A stretch of DNA of 8,252 bases from an uncultured Collinsella sp. (GCA_900754385.1 CAAECP010000152.1:1-8252), one strand, 5' to 3'. Counted from the stretch's first letter, positions 1 through 5,940 are shown. Notes: generated by a model from the sequence alone, not told the origin. Translations and numbers: made by a program.

Positions 1-1411
1 CGGGGGCATCGGCCTTCACGGCCTCGGCAGCAGCGCCGGCGGCAACGCTCTTGGCGTCAGCCTTGCCCTGGAAGGCATCGTTGAGCTTGGCGGCCTTCTC
101 GGCGTTCTTGGCGGCGAGCTCCTCCTGGGAAATCTCGGCCTCCTCGGCGCACTTCTGGGCGTCATAGGCACGGAAGAACGGGTAGTACAGAGCGAAGTCG
201 ACGACCAGGATAAGGGCGAGCATCACAAAGGCGAGCGGCTGGAAGCCCAGGCCCATGATGGTGCCGATGGGGCCGGGGACGGTCCAAGGCAGGGTGTACA
301 TAAAGCCGTTCATGCCCAAGAAGTCGATAAAGATCTTGAGGATCCAGATGTTGGCGATCGGGGCAAAGACAAACGGGACAAAGAAGACGGGGTTGAGCAC
401 GATGGGTGCAGCGAACAGCAGCGGTTCGTTGACGGCAAAGCAGACGGGGACGATGGCGGCCTTACCGACGGCGCGCATCTCCTGAGATTTGGCCAGGAAG
501 CAGAACATAAAGACCAGGACGAGCGTGGCGCCGGTGCCGCCCATGCAGACGACGAAGTACTGGGCACCCTGGGTCAGGACAGCGGAAGCGTGCTGGCCAG
601 CCTGGAACGCAGCCAGGTTGTCGGTCATGTTGGCAACGAGGGCGGCGGCGATGGCGGGCTCGACAATCGAGGGGCCGTGGACGCCGACGAACCAGAACAG
701 GCTCATGGCGCCGTAGATCACAGCGAGGCCGATATAGCCATCGGCAGCGGTGAACAGGGGCTGGAACACCTGGATGACGCCCTGGGCAAAGCAGAAGCCA
801 AAAGCAGCGCGGAAGACGATGTCAAAAACCCAAAAGACGGTGATGCAGACGGAGAAGGGGATGATGTCCTTGAAGGTCTGCGAGATGTTGGGCGGAACCT
901 GCTCGGGCATCTTGACGGTGATGTTGCGCTTAATGAAGAACTTGTAGATGATGCCGGTCACAAACGCAGCGATGAAAGCGGTCAGCAGGCCCTTGGAACC
1001 AAGGTAGGTGGTGTTGAAACCACTGGCAGCATCCGTGGCGATTGTGTCGCTCGAAAGGAGCAAGAAGCCGATGATGGCCGCGCACATGCACGAGATGAAG
1101 TTGATCTGGTTGTTCTTGGGCAGATCGCGGTTCTGAGCGTCGGCGAAGTGCTTGGCCGTGGTGGCGGCGCAGGCGATGGCCAGGATGCCCATGGAGTAGT
1201 TGTAGCACTTCCACAGGGCGTTGTTGATGTCATCGGGCCAGTAGAAACCCCAGATGTTGGGGACCGAGGCTACCAGGCAGAAGATGGACGAGAAGATGAT
1301 GATGGGGATGACGGAGATAAAGCCGTCGCGGATCGCCTTGAGGTACTTGTTGCGGGCGATCGCGTTGAAAAAGGGCTGGCCCTTTTCGATGATGGCGATG
1401 AGTTGCTCCAT
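1..1411 (-). CDS. lacE: Lactose-specific PTS permease LacE, EIIC domain; C-terminal EIIB domain lies beyond the window edge
   Basis: This is the membrane channel of the lactose/cellobiose PTS family, which imports and phosphorylates lactose (or a related beta-galactoside). The frame is open for 470 codons from the ATG at 1411 and runs off the left edge. The protein begins MEQLIAIIEKGQPFFNAI and carries family landmarks: NRDLPKNNQINF, MPEQVPPNISQTFKD, FWFVGVHGPSIVEP (His about residue 245) and VNEPLLFAAPIVLNP (Glu about 329). The membrane part ends near residue 415. An Ala/Lys/Glu-rich tail follows, resembling the linker to EIIB in LacE proteins of about 565 residues, so a fused EIIB is expected off the window (inference). 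AGGAG at 1422-1418 lies 6 bases before the start. The gene is divergent from the LacI-type regulator and has an operator overlapping its putative promoter. A small oddity is FAAP where Lactococcus LacE has FGAP. A cellobiose-type permease is the alternative, but lacA/B/C nearby favour lactose or galactosides. Confidence 0.93.
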   Translation of the reverse strand, partial: MEQLIAIIEKGQPFFNAIARNKYLKAIRDGFISVIPIIIFSSIFCLVASVPNIWGFYWPDDINNALWKCYNYSMGILAIACAATTAKHFADAQNRDLPKNNQINFISCMCAAIIGFLLLSSDTIATDAASGFNTTYLGSKGLLTAFIAAFVTGIIYKFFIKRNITVKMPEQVPPNISQTFKDIIPFSVCITVFWVFDIVFRAAFGFCFAQGVIQVFQPLFTAADGYIGLAVIYGAMSLFWFVGVHGPSIVEPAIAAALVANMTDNLAAFQAGQHASAVLTQGAQYFVVCMGGTGATLVLVFMFCFLAKSQEMRAVGKAAIVPVCFAVNEPLLFAAPIVLNPVFFVPFVFAPIANIWILKIFIDFLGMNGFMYTLPWTVPGPIGTIMGLGFQPLAFVMLALILVVDFALYYPFFRAYDAQKCAEEAEISQEELAAKNAEKAAKLNDAFQGKADAKSVAAGAAAEAVKADAP

Positions 1412-1444
1412 GCAATGCTCCTAAGAGTCGGTGGGTTAGCAACG

Positions 1445-1472
1445 ATGGTAGCTTTTGGCGTTCGGTTGCCAA
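1445..1472 (-). promoter_or_regulatory. Putative lacE promoter
   Basis: On the minus strand, TTGGCA (1472-1467, 5 of 6 to the -35 consensus) and TACCAT (1450-1445, 4 of 6 to the -10) are separated by 16 bases. The -10 is about 34 bases from the lacE start. The -35 overlaps the end of operator O1, so a bound repressor would block RNA polymerase. This is pattern matching only. Confidence 0.5.
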
Positions 1473-1493
1473 AATGTTGACGTTGCCATTTTG
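1470..1493. promoter_or_regulatory. LacI-type operator O1
   Basis: A 24-bp imperfect palindrome has perfect 7-bp arms CAAAATG and CATTTTG, centred between 1481 and 1482 on a CG step. The core is TGTTGACGTTGCCA (1475-1488). A CG centre flanked by near-symmetric arms is typical of LacI-family operators. The core is nearly identical to O2 read on the other strand, and the site overlaps the putative lacE -35. The adjacent LacI-family protein is the likely ligand (inference). Confidence 0.7.
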
Positions 1494-1548
1494 TGACACA
1501 AAAAAAGAAGCGAACCGGTGGTTCCTGTGCCTGCGAACCGTCGATTCC

Positions 1549-1564
1549 TTACGCGTAAACGTTT
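1549..1564. promoter_or_regulatory. Overlapping palindromes, possible additional LacI/CcpA-like site
   Basis: TTACGCGTAA (1549-1558) and AAACGTTT (1557-1564) are perfect palindromes that overlap by two bases. The second has the AA-CG-TT core of LacI-family and catabolite-repression (cre) operators but lacks the full flanking consensus. It lies about midway between O1 and O2, so it could be an auxiliary or global-regulator site. Evidence is weak. Confidence 0.3.
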
Positions 1565-1592
1565 GAGCCGCCCGGTGGCTCTGTGTTTGCAC

Positions 1593-1610
1593 AATGGCAA
1601 CGTTAACATT
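1593..1610. promoter_or_regulatory. LacI-type operator O2
   Basis: The core TGGCAACGTTAACA (1595-1608) has AATG/CATT outer arms and is centred between 1601 and 1602 on CG. Its reverse complement TGTTAACGTTGCCA differs from the O1 core at one of 14 positions. It lies exactly 120 bp from O1 centre to centre, in opposite orientation. It is well placed for repressor looping or for autoregulation of the rightward lacI-type gene. Confidence 0.7.
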
Positions 1611-1768
1611 TGGGCGACAAAAGCCGTTCGGGGAAGCAAAAATGTCGGTGAACGGTAGGTTTTGGGTGGTGAGCGTATGGTGGGGGAGGCGTTGGATATA
1701 CTTGAAGGCGGTAAAAATGACTGCGCAAGGTGCCACCAATGGCATCGTTGACATAGAAAGATCGACCT

Positions 1769-2773
1769 ATGGCCGCTGTTAAAAAATCGGTATCCGTCAA
1801 AGACGTGGCGCGCCTCGCGGGTGTCTCGGAGCAGACGGTCTCGCGCACCGTGCACGATTCGCCCAGCGTGCGCCCCGAGACCAAGGAACGCGTGCGTGCC
1901 GCCATGCGCGAGCTGGGGTATCGCCCCAATTTTGCCGGTCGATCGCTGCGCCGTGGCAGGTTTAAGACCGTCGGCGTCGCCATGTTCAACATTACCGGTA
2001 CCGGCAACCTCGACCGTATGGAGGGCTTTGCCGCCGCGGCCGACAAACATGGCTATGCCATCACCCTCACTAAAGTAGACGGGCATCCGTATACCCTCGA
2101 GAGCGCATCGTCGCGCATGAGCGCGCTGCCGGTAGACGGTATGGTCGTGATCATGAACCGCATGCCGGCAGACTTTGGCACTTTTGAGCCGCTGCCCGGT
2201 ATGCAGACGGTGCTCGTTACCATGCTGGAGCACCCGCTCTGTTCAACGGTCGATAACGACCAGTTCGATTGCTCGCGCCAGGTGGTCGAGTACTTGCTGG
2301 AGCAGGGGCACAAGACCGTGCACTTTATCTCGTGCCCCGAGCGCTCGCTTTCGGGCATGCGGCGCGAGGAAGGCTGGCGTGAGACATTGCGTGCGCATGG
2401 CATTGAGCCACCGCAGCTCGTACGCGGCGACTGGACGGCGCAGAGCGGATATGCTGCCGGCCAGGTGCTTGCGGATGATCCGACCTGTACGGCCATTTAT
2501 GCCTCCAACGATGCCATGGCCTACGGCTGCATTCGCGGGCTCGAGTCGCGCGGAAAGCGCGTGCCCCAGGACGTGAGCGTGGTGGGTGTTGACGATAGTC
2601 TGGGCGATATCGTGCCCGATTGTCGCCTGACCACGGTGCGCTTTGACAACAAGCGCGTCGGCATGTGGGCGGTCGACAAGATTGCCGGCGCCGAGGGCGT
2701 TGCACCTGGTGTAGAGCACATGCTGTTTCCGGGCGTGCTCGTCGAGGGCGATACGGTGCGCGATATACGCTAG
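1769..2773 (+). CDS. LacI-family transcriptional regulator, likely repressor of the lac/tagatose genes
   Basis: At 334 residues this is a full-length LacI/GalR-family repressor. Residues 8-29 form the helix-turn-helix (SVKDVARLAGVSEQTVSRTV), and the hinge is around 51-62 (YRPNFAGRSLRR). The sugar-binding domain follows, with VGVAMFNI (68-75), the family's ribose-binding-like WTAQSGYAAG (222-231), AIYASNDAMAYG (242-253) and SVVGVDDS (270-277). A sugar or sugar phosphate presumably releases it from DNA. The ATG at 1769 is favoured because the HTH starts at residue 8 as usual, although the upstream GAAAGA (1756-1761) is a weak RBS. It is divergent from lacE, with two matching operators between. 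Classical LacR of staphylococcal and streptococcal lac operons is DeoR-family, so a LacI-type protein here is a different control scheme. The exact ligand is unknown, so I give no symbol. Confidence 0.93.
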   Translation: MAAVKKSVSVKDVARLAGVSEQTVSRTVHDSPSVRPETKERVRAAMRELGYRPNFAGRSLRRGRFKTVGVAMFNITGTGNLDRMEGFAAAADKHGYAITLTKVDGHPYTLESASSRMSALPVDGMVVIMNRMPADFGTFEPLPGMQTVLVTMLEHPLCSTVDNDQFDCSRQVVEYLLEQGHKTVHFISCPERSLSGMRREEGWRETLRAHGIEPPQLVRGDWTAQSGYAAGQVLADDPTCTAIYASNDAMAYGCIRGLESRGKRVPQDVSVVGVDDSLGDIVPDCRLTTVRFDNKRVGMWAVDKIAGAEGVAPGVEHMLFPGVLVEGDTVRDIR

Positions 2774-2986
2774 GATGCGGACCCGTTTGGTTGCCGATAA
2801 TTGTGTTTGATAATGTTCGGATTGGTTTAAAAGCCGTTCACGGGTGAAAAGCAACCGTTCATAGCTCGAAATTGCATTTTGCGCTGTTCTTTTTTGTTTG
2901 AATGTTAATGTTTCTGCTATACACAACGCAGCGCGTATGCCCGGACGCGATGCTCTCCATTGGTTCATATGTGAAAGGAACGCAAT
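2774..2986 (+). promoter_or_regulatory. lacF upstream control region with phased GTTC motifs
   Basis: This 213-base gap carries no gene and shows no terminator after the regulator gene. It holds GTTC at 2815, 2836 and 2857, exactly 21 bp apart, inside TGTTCGG, CCGTTCA and CCGTTCA. Further GTTC copies lie at 2886 and 2963. TTCAC/GTGAA (2837-2848) forms a small palindrome. A promoter candidate and a weak operator match follow downstream. The RBS AAAGGA (2974-2979) serves lacF. Confidence 0.5.
2894..2923 (+). promoter_or_regulatory. Putative lacF promoter with overlapping weak operator O3
   Basis: The extended -10 TGCTATACA (2915-2923) lies 18 bases after a weak -35 TTGTTT (2894-2899). Between them, AATGTTAATGTTTCTG (2901-2916) matches the reverse-complemented O2 at 12 of 16 positions but has lost the CG centre and symmetry. 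It could be a low-affinity third operator, or chance similarity in AT-rich DNA. Confidence 0.35.
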
Positions 2987-3325
2987 ATGGCAACCAAAGA
3001 AGAAATCTCGATGGTTGGATTCGAGATTGTCGCATACGCAGGTGACGCCCAGACTGATCTGCTTGCAGCGCTCGATGCTGCTCGCGAGGGTGACTTTGAG
3101 AAGGCCGAGCAGCTGCACAAGGATGCCAGCGATGCACTTATCGGCGCCCACGACACGCAGACCAAGCTGCTTTCGCAGGAGGCCGGCGGTGGCGAGATGG
3201 AGATGACCTTCATCATGGCTCACGCTCAGGACACTCTCATGACCACTATGATCCTGGAGAAGCAGGCCCGCTTTACCATCGATGCCTACAAGCGCATCGC
3301 CGAGCTCGAGGCCAAGCTCGCCTAA
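2987..3325 (+). CDS. lacF: Lactose-specific PTS EIIA component LacF
   Basis: This cytoplasmic phosphocarrier of the lactose/cellobiose PTS takes phosphate from HPr and gives it to the EIIB domain of LacE. At 112 residues it has the usual length for the all-helical, trimeric EIIA-Lac family. Family features are GFEIVAYAGDA (11-21), the acidic helical middle and IMAHAQDTLMTT (76-87). His79 aligns with the phosphorylated His78 of Lactococcus LacF, and Asp82 with the residue that binds the central metal. Where relatives have a second His (HGQDHLMT), this protein has Thr83. AAAGGA at 2974-2979 supports the ATG at 2987. The gene stands alone between its own control region and a strong terminator, away from its partner lacE, so the two PTS parts are expressed from separate promoters. 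Cellobiose or chitobiose EIIA is possible by homology alone. Confidence 0.92.
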   Translation: MATKEEISMVGFEIVAYAGDAQTDLLAALDAAREGDFEKAEQLHKDASDALIGAHDTQTKLLSQEAGGGEMEMTFIMAHAQDTLMTTMILEKQARFTIDAYKRIAELEAKLA

Positions 3326-3352
3326 CGAGCCCTCACAACCAAGTCCCCTTCC

Positions 3353-3388
3353 AAAAGCCCTGCCGTTACCCGCGGCAGGGCTTTTTCT
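3353..3388 (+). terminator. Intrinsic terminator after lacF
   Basis: A 13-bp perfect stem pairs AAAAGCCCTGCCG (3353-3365) with CGGCAGGGCTTTT (3373-3385). It has a 7-base loop and runs into TTTTT. The A-run on the left arm means it could also terminate leftward transcription. Confidence 0.92.
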
Positions 3389-3417
3389 GTCCTTCTCCCC
3401 GCAACTCATCCCGAGAC

Positions 3418-3457
3418 AGTCATTGGGGACGTTCTTAAACGACTAGTCATTGGGGAC
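3418..3457. repeat. Two-copy direct repeat AGTCATTGGGGAC, REP-like
   Basis: AGTCATTGGGGAC occurs at 3418-3430 and 3445-3457, a 27-bp period. Copies are preceded by GAC and followed by similar tails (GTTCTT and AGTCTT), with palindrome GACTAGTC at 3441-3448 between. It resembles dispersed intergenic GGGGAC repeats seen in several bacterial genomes. With two copies I cannot say whether it is part of a larger family. Confidence 0.6.
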
Positions 3458-3506
3458 AGTCTTGGTGCGCTCCGTTCGTCCTCCCGTTCGATTTTTGCTC
3501 GGTGGG

Positions 3507-3512
3507 TATACT
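3507..3512 (+). promoter_or_regulatory. Possible -10 element for the membrane-protein gene
   Basis: TATACT matches the -10 consensus at 5 of 6 positions and lies 38 bases before the ATG at 3551. No recognisable -35 is found 16-18 bases upstream, so support is weak. Confidence 0.3.
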
Positions 3513-3550
3513 TCCTTTCGCATTAAACGCCGGACTGAGGAGGTATCCAA

Positions 3551-4582
3551 ATGCCGGATAACGGGTCAATACAAAAAAGAGACGCGCATGAGATGGCTCA
3601 TGGGCGTCCTGTCCAGATAACCGAGCACACGACGGTAACCGAGCTGCAGCCCAGTCTGTCCGATGTCGTGTGCGCAAACAAAAAGCTGCAGATTGGCTTT
3701 ATCATTGCTCTCGTGGTCCTGGCGCTGCTGTCGGGCTTTGTGGCTCGTCCGCATTTCGCCGATACCAAAACTTGGGACTCCACCATCGAGGTCATCGACC
3801 AAAAGAAGGGTAACGTACTGGCACTCACGACCTCGTGCGTGGCGCTGTCTGCGGGCATTACCGCGCTGCCGGGTGATACGGGAACGCCGGTTGCCGAGCA
3901 GCTCGCGCAGCTTTCAGGCAACCTTGGTATCGTGCTTGCCGTGCTATACCTAGAGAAATATTTGCTCACGATTTTGTGGTCGGTTGGCTTGGGCGTCCTA
4001 ATCCCGTTTGCGTTGGTGCTCTTTGCGGTGTCGCTCGGCATTCACGGGCGCTGGAGTACGAGCGCCGTCCTGCGCCGTGTGGCGACACGCGTGCTGGTGG
4101 TTGCCGTGATCGGCATGGCGCTCGTACCCGCGAGCGTATGGGTGTCGCAAAAGGTCGATGAAACGTATCGCGTAAGTATTGAGCAAGCTGAGCAAAAGGC
4201 TGCGGACGCTGCGGACGCGGCCGACACCACGGACAAGTCAGCCGAGACCAGCTCAAAATCGAACAAGAAAAAATCCGAGGCCACGGAGTCCAAAAACGTG
4301 CTCGAGCAGTTGACTGATGGGGCATCGAGCCTTGTTGCGTCGGTGACCAGCGGCGCCAAGCAGATGACCGATGAGATCGTGCGGCAGGTGACCGATCTGA
4401 TTGAAGGCGTCATCGTGATGATCGTGACTTCGTGCGTTATCCCGCTGCTGGTGCTCGTGGCGTTCCTGTGGCTGGGACACGTACTGCTGGGGATCGATAT
4501 CTCCGGCCCGGCGAACTATTTGACGGGCCGCTTTCTGAGTGCTCCGTCCAAGCACGCCAAAAAGGGTGGGCAGTCCGAGTAG
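3551..4582 (+). CDS. Multi-pass membrane protein of unknown function
   Basis: I do not recognise this 343-residue protein. It has a polar N-terminus (1-45) and a first membrane segment around 46-65 (IGFIIALVVLALLSGFVA). An exposed stretch (66-120) contains the only obvious charged loop. Hydrophobic segments follow near 124-140, 141-165 and 181-199, and a long one at 286-314. Residues 200-285 are hydrophilic and low-complexity, rich in Ala, Asp, Ser, Lys and Glu (KAADAADAADTTDKSAE), and probably helical or disordered. The basic tail (APSKHAKKGG) suggests a cytosolic C-terminus. The start is firm: GAGGAGGT at 3537-3544 lies 6 bases before the ATG. It is flanked by terminators on both sides, so it is a monocistronic unit inside the lac locus with no evident link to it. 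No enzymatic motif is visible. The length and codon pattern support a real gene. Confidence 0.88.
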   Translation: MPDNGSIQKRDAHEMAHGRPVQITEHTTVTELQPSLSDVVCANKKLQIGFIIALVVLALLSGFVARPHFADTKTWDSTIEVIDQKKGNVLALTTSCVALSAGITALPGDTGTPVAEQLAQLSGNLGIVLAVLYLEKYLLTILWSVGLGVLIPFALVLFAVSLGIHGRWSTSAVLRRVATRVLVVAVIGMALVPASVWVSQKVDETYRVSIEQAEQKAADAADAADTTDKSAETSSKSNKKKSEATESKNVLEQLTDGASSLVASVTSGAKQMTDEIVRQVTDLIEGVIVMIVTSCVIPLLVLVAFLWLGHVLLGIDISGPANYLTGRFLSAPSKHAKKGGQSE

Positions 4583-4616
4583 CTAAAACAGTTGTATATA
4601 CCGGGGAATACCGCCG

Positions 4617-4655
4617 AAGGGCGGCCGAGACACGTTCTCGGCCGCCCTTTTGTTT
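4617..4655 (+). terminator. Intrinsic terminator after the membrane-protein gene
   Basis: A perfect 14-bp stem pairs AAGGGCGGCCGAGA (4617-4630) with TCTCGGCCGCCCTT (4636-4649). It has the loop CACGT and is followed by TTGTTTGTT. It lies 34 bases after the stop codon. Confidence 0.92.
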
Positions 4656-4710
4656 GTTGAACGCGTGGTCGCCACGTTCGCACCGGGCCCAAACGGTCAG
4701 CAATCATCCG

Positions 4711-4805
4711 TGAACGGTGTTTGTTCAAAAAAGAACAAAGATAAACAAATAATGGTTGCAGTTAGTGTTCGAATGTGTTCAAATAAACATGAACAGTGAA
4801 GAACC
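4711..4805 (+). promoter_or_regulatory. Cluster of TGTTC/GAACA half-sites upstream of lacA, probable DeoR/LacR-type operator array
   Basis: Two blocks are visible. The first is TTTGTTC (4720-4726), six A residues, then GAACAAA (4733-4739), with a further GAAC at 4712. The second is a tandem GTGTTCGAAT (4765-4774) and GTGTTCAAAT (4775-4784), followed by GAAC at 4791 and 4801. The four half-sites GTTC-GTTC-GAAC-GAAC are exactly symmetric about 4785.5, with 10-bp steps on each side. DeoR-family regulators often bind such repeated sites with helical-turn spacing. No DeoR protein is encoded here. A promoter lies probably within this AT-rich stretch (for example AATAAT at 4748-4753), but I cannot pair it with a good -35. 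Confidence 0.55.
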
Positions 4806-4889
4806 GCACATTCAGATGCCCGGACCTGAACGCGATTCAACACTTCCAAACAGAAACTACGCACCTGCGTATCTCTCAAGGAGGATGTC

Positions 4890-5318
4890 ATGAGGGTTGT
4901 AATCGCTTCCGATGCCGACGGTATGTCGATGAAGGAGTCCATCAAGGAGATGCTCATCGCCGACGGTCACGAGGTCGTCGACTATTCCGAGACCCCTGCC
5001 GCGGACTTTGTCGATTCCGCGACCGCCGTTGCCAAGGACCTGCTGGAGCACAAGGATTCCCAGGGCTTCGCATTCGATAAGTACGGCGTCGGCTCCTATA
5101 TGGCCGCCGTCAAGATCAAGGGCATGGTCGTCGCCAACATTTCCGACGAGCGTTCCGCTTACATGACCCGCGAGCACAACGGCTCGCGCATGGTCACCAT
5201 GGGCCCGGGCGTTGTGGGCACCGAGGTCGCCAAGAAGATCGCCCGCGAGTTCCTGCGCGCCCAGTACGCCGGCGGCCGTCACCAGATCCGTGTCGACATG
5301 CTCAACAAGATGGCCTAA
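4890..5318 (+). CDS. lacA: Galactose-6-phosphate isomerase subunit LacA
   Basis: LacA pairs with LacB to convert D-galactose-6-phosphate to D-tagatose-6-phosphate, the entry step of the tagatose-6-phosphate pathway in the cytoplasm. The 142 residues match the family length. Diagnostic stretches are the N-terminal IASDADGMSMKE, YGVGSYMAAVKIKGM (65-79), SDERSAYMTREHNGSRM (85-101) and the C-terminal GGRHQIRVDMLNKM (128-141), which is almost invariant in LacA. It has the RpiB/LacAB fold but lacks the Cys-Gly-Thr-Gly motif that LacB carries, as is normal for this subunit. AAGGAGGAT at 4878-4886 is a strong RBS just before the ATG. It is the first gene of a lacAB unit, with 63 bases to lacB, preceded by the half-site array. 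Confidence 0.97.
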   Translation: MRVVIASDADGMSMKESIKEMLIADGHEVVDYSETPAADFVDSATAVAKDLLEHKDSQGFAFDKYGVGSYMAAVKIKGMVVANISDERSAYMTREHNGSRMVTMGPGVVGTEVAKKIAREFLRAQYAGGRHQIRVDMLNKMA

Positions 5319-5381
5319 CGAGAGCCACCGAGAACTCGAACTTCTACCTCAACTTGTGAATTCAGACGAAAGGACGTTCTG

Positions 5382-5906
5382 ATGAAGAAGACCATCGCAA
5401 TCGGTTGCGACCATATCGTTACGGACGAGAAGATCTATCTGGCCGACCGCCTGGAGCAGGCTGGCTACAAGGTGCTCGACTGCGGCACCTACAGCCACAC
5501 CCGTACGCACTATCCCATCTACGGCAAGGCCGTGGGCGAGGCCGTTGCCAGCGGCAAGGCCGACTTTGGCGTGGCCCTGTGCGGCACCGGCATCGGCATC
5601 ACCAACGCCGTCAACAAGGTTCCCGGCGCCCGTTGCGCCCTGGTCCGCGACATGACCTCTGCCCTGTATGCCCGTCGCGAGCTCAACGCCAACATCGTGG
5701 GCTTTGGCGGCAAGATCACCGGCGAGTTCCTGATGGCCGATATCATGCTTGCCTTCCTGGAGGAGCCCTACGAGAAGACTCCCGAGCACGACGTCCTGAT
5801 CGCCAAGATCGATGCCTGCAACAAGGCCGACGCCGAGGCTCAGGCTGACCCGCACTTCTTTGACGAGTTCCTCGAGAAGTGGGACCGCGGCGAGTATCAC
5901 GACTAA
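5382..5906 (+). CDS. lacB: Galactose-6-phosphate isomerase subunit LacB
   Basis: The second subunit of the LacAB isomerase has 174 residues, the usual length. Visible landmarks are IGCDHIVTD (7-15, with Asp10 and His11), RTHYPIYGK (41-49), the RpiB-type catalytic loop [18 protein letters not shown] with Cys67, [20 protein letters not shown] (89-108) and the C-terminal [18 protein letters not shown]. That last end is practically identical to LacB of Firmicutes, so the assignment is firm. The RBS AAAGGA (5369-5374) is 7 bases before the ATG. It follows lacA on the same strand and should be co-transcribed and co-assembled with it. A hairpin without a T-run sits right after the stop. No defects are visible. 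Confidence 0.97.
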   Translation: MKKTIAIGCDHIVTDEKIYLADRLEQAGYKVLDCGTYSHTRTHYPIYGKAVGEAVASGKADFGVALCGTGIGITNAVNKVPGARCALVRDMTSALYARRELNANIVGFGGKITGEFLMADIMLAFLEEPYEKTPEHDVLIAKIDACNKADAEAQADPHFFDEFLEKWDRGEYHD

Positions 5907-5911
5907 GGGGT

Positions 5912-5935
5912 TCCGGCGTTCTACCGAACGCCGGA
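5912..5935 (+). terminator. Hairpin after lacB, possible factor-dependent terminator or 3' end stabiliser
   Basis: A 10-bp perfect stem pairs TCCGGCGTTC (5912-5921) with GAACGCCGGA (5926-5935), with a TACC loop, starting 5 bases after the stop. No T-tract follows, so it is not a classical intrinsic terminator. A similar hairpin follows lacC. Confidence 0.5.
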
Positions 5936-5940
5936 CCGGC

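Larger units (their letters stand above)
1412..1768. promoter_or_regulatory. Divergent lacE / lacI-type control region
   Basis: This 357-base gap between two divergent genes has no convincing coding sequence. It contains the lacE promoter, two copies of a LacI-type operator (separate entries) and a palindrome cluster at 1549-1564. It also has CGAACCG twice (1511-1517 and 1534-1540) and CCGTTC/GAACGG at 1624-1629 and 1650-1655. For the rightward gene I find only a TATACT -10-like hexamer at 1697-1702 with no good -35, so its promoter is unresolved. Confidence 0.75.

Noticed and set aside
590..1480. Long plus-strand open frame of 296 codons
   Set aside because: It is antisense to lacE and rich in Gly, Asp and Val in the way GC-rich antisense frames are. 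lacE on the other strand has clear family motifs and an RBS.
1748..1753. Perfect TTGACA -35 hexamer
   Set aside because: A -10 at normal spacing would fall inside the regulator gene at about 1771, where the bases are GC-rich. It is probably a chance match.
2243..3409. Minus-strand open frame of 388 codons
   Set aside because: It overlaps the regulator gene and lacF, both confidently identified on the plus strand, and crosses an intergenic control region and a terminator. The translation shows no domain.
3418..3457. Short repeat considered as a CRISPR
   Set aside because: There are only two 13-base copies with a 14-base gap, no further units and no cas genes.
4720..4739. TTTGTTC-A6-GAACAAA considered as a terminator
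   Set aside because: A strong terminator already lies at 4617-4655. This stem is AT-rich and weak, lacks a T-run, and fits an operator better.
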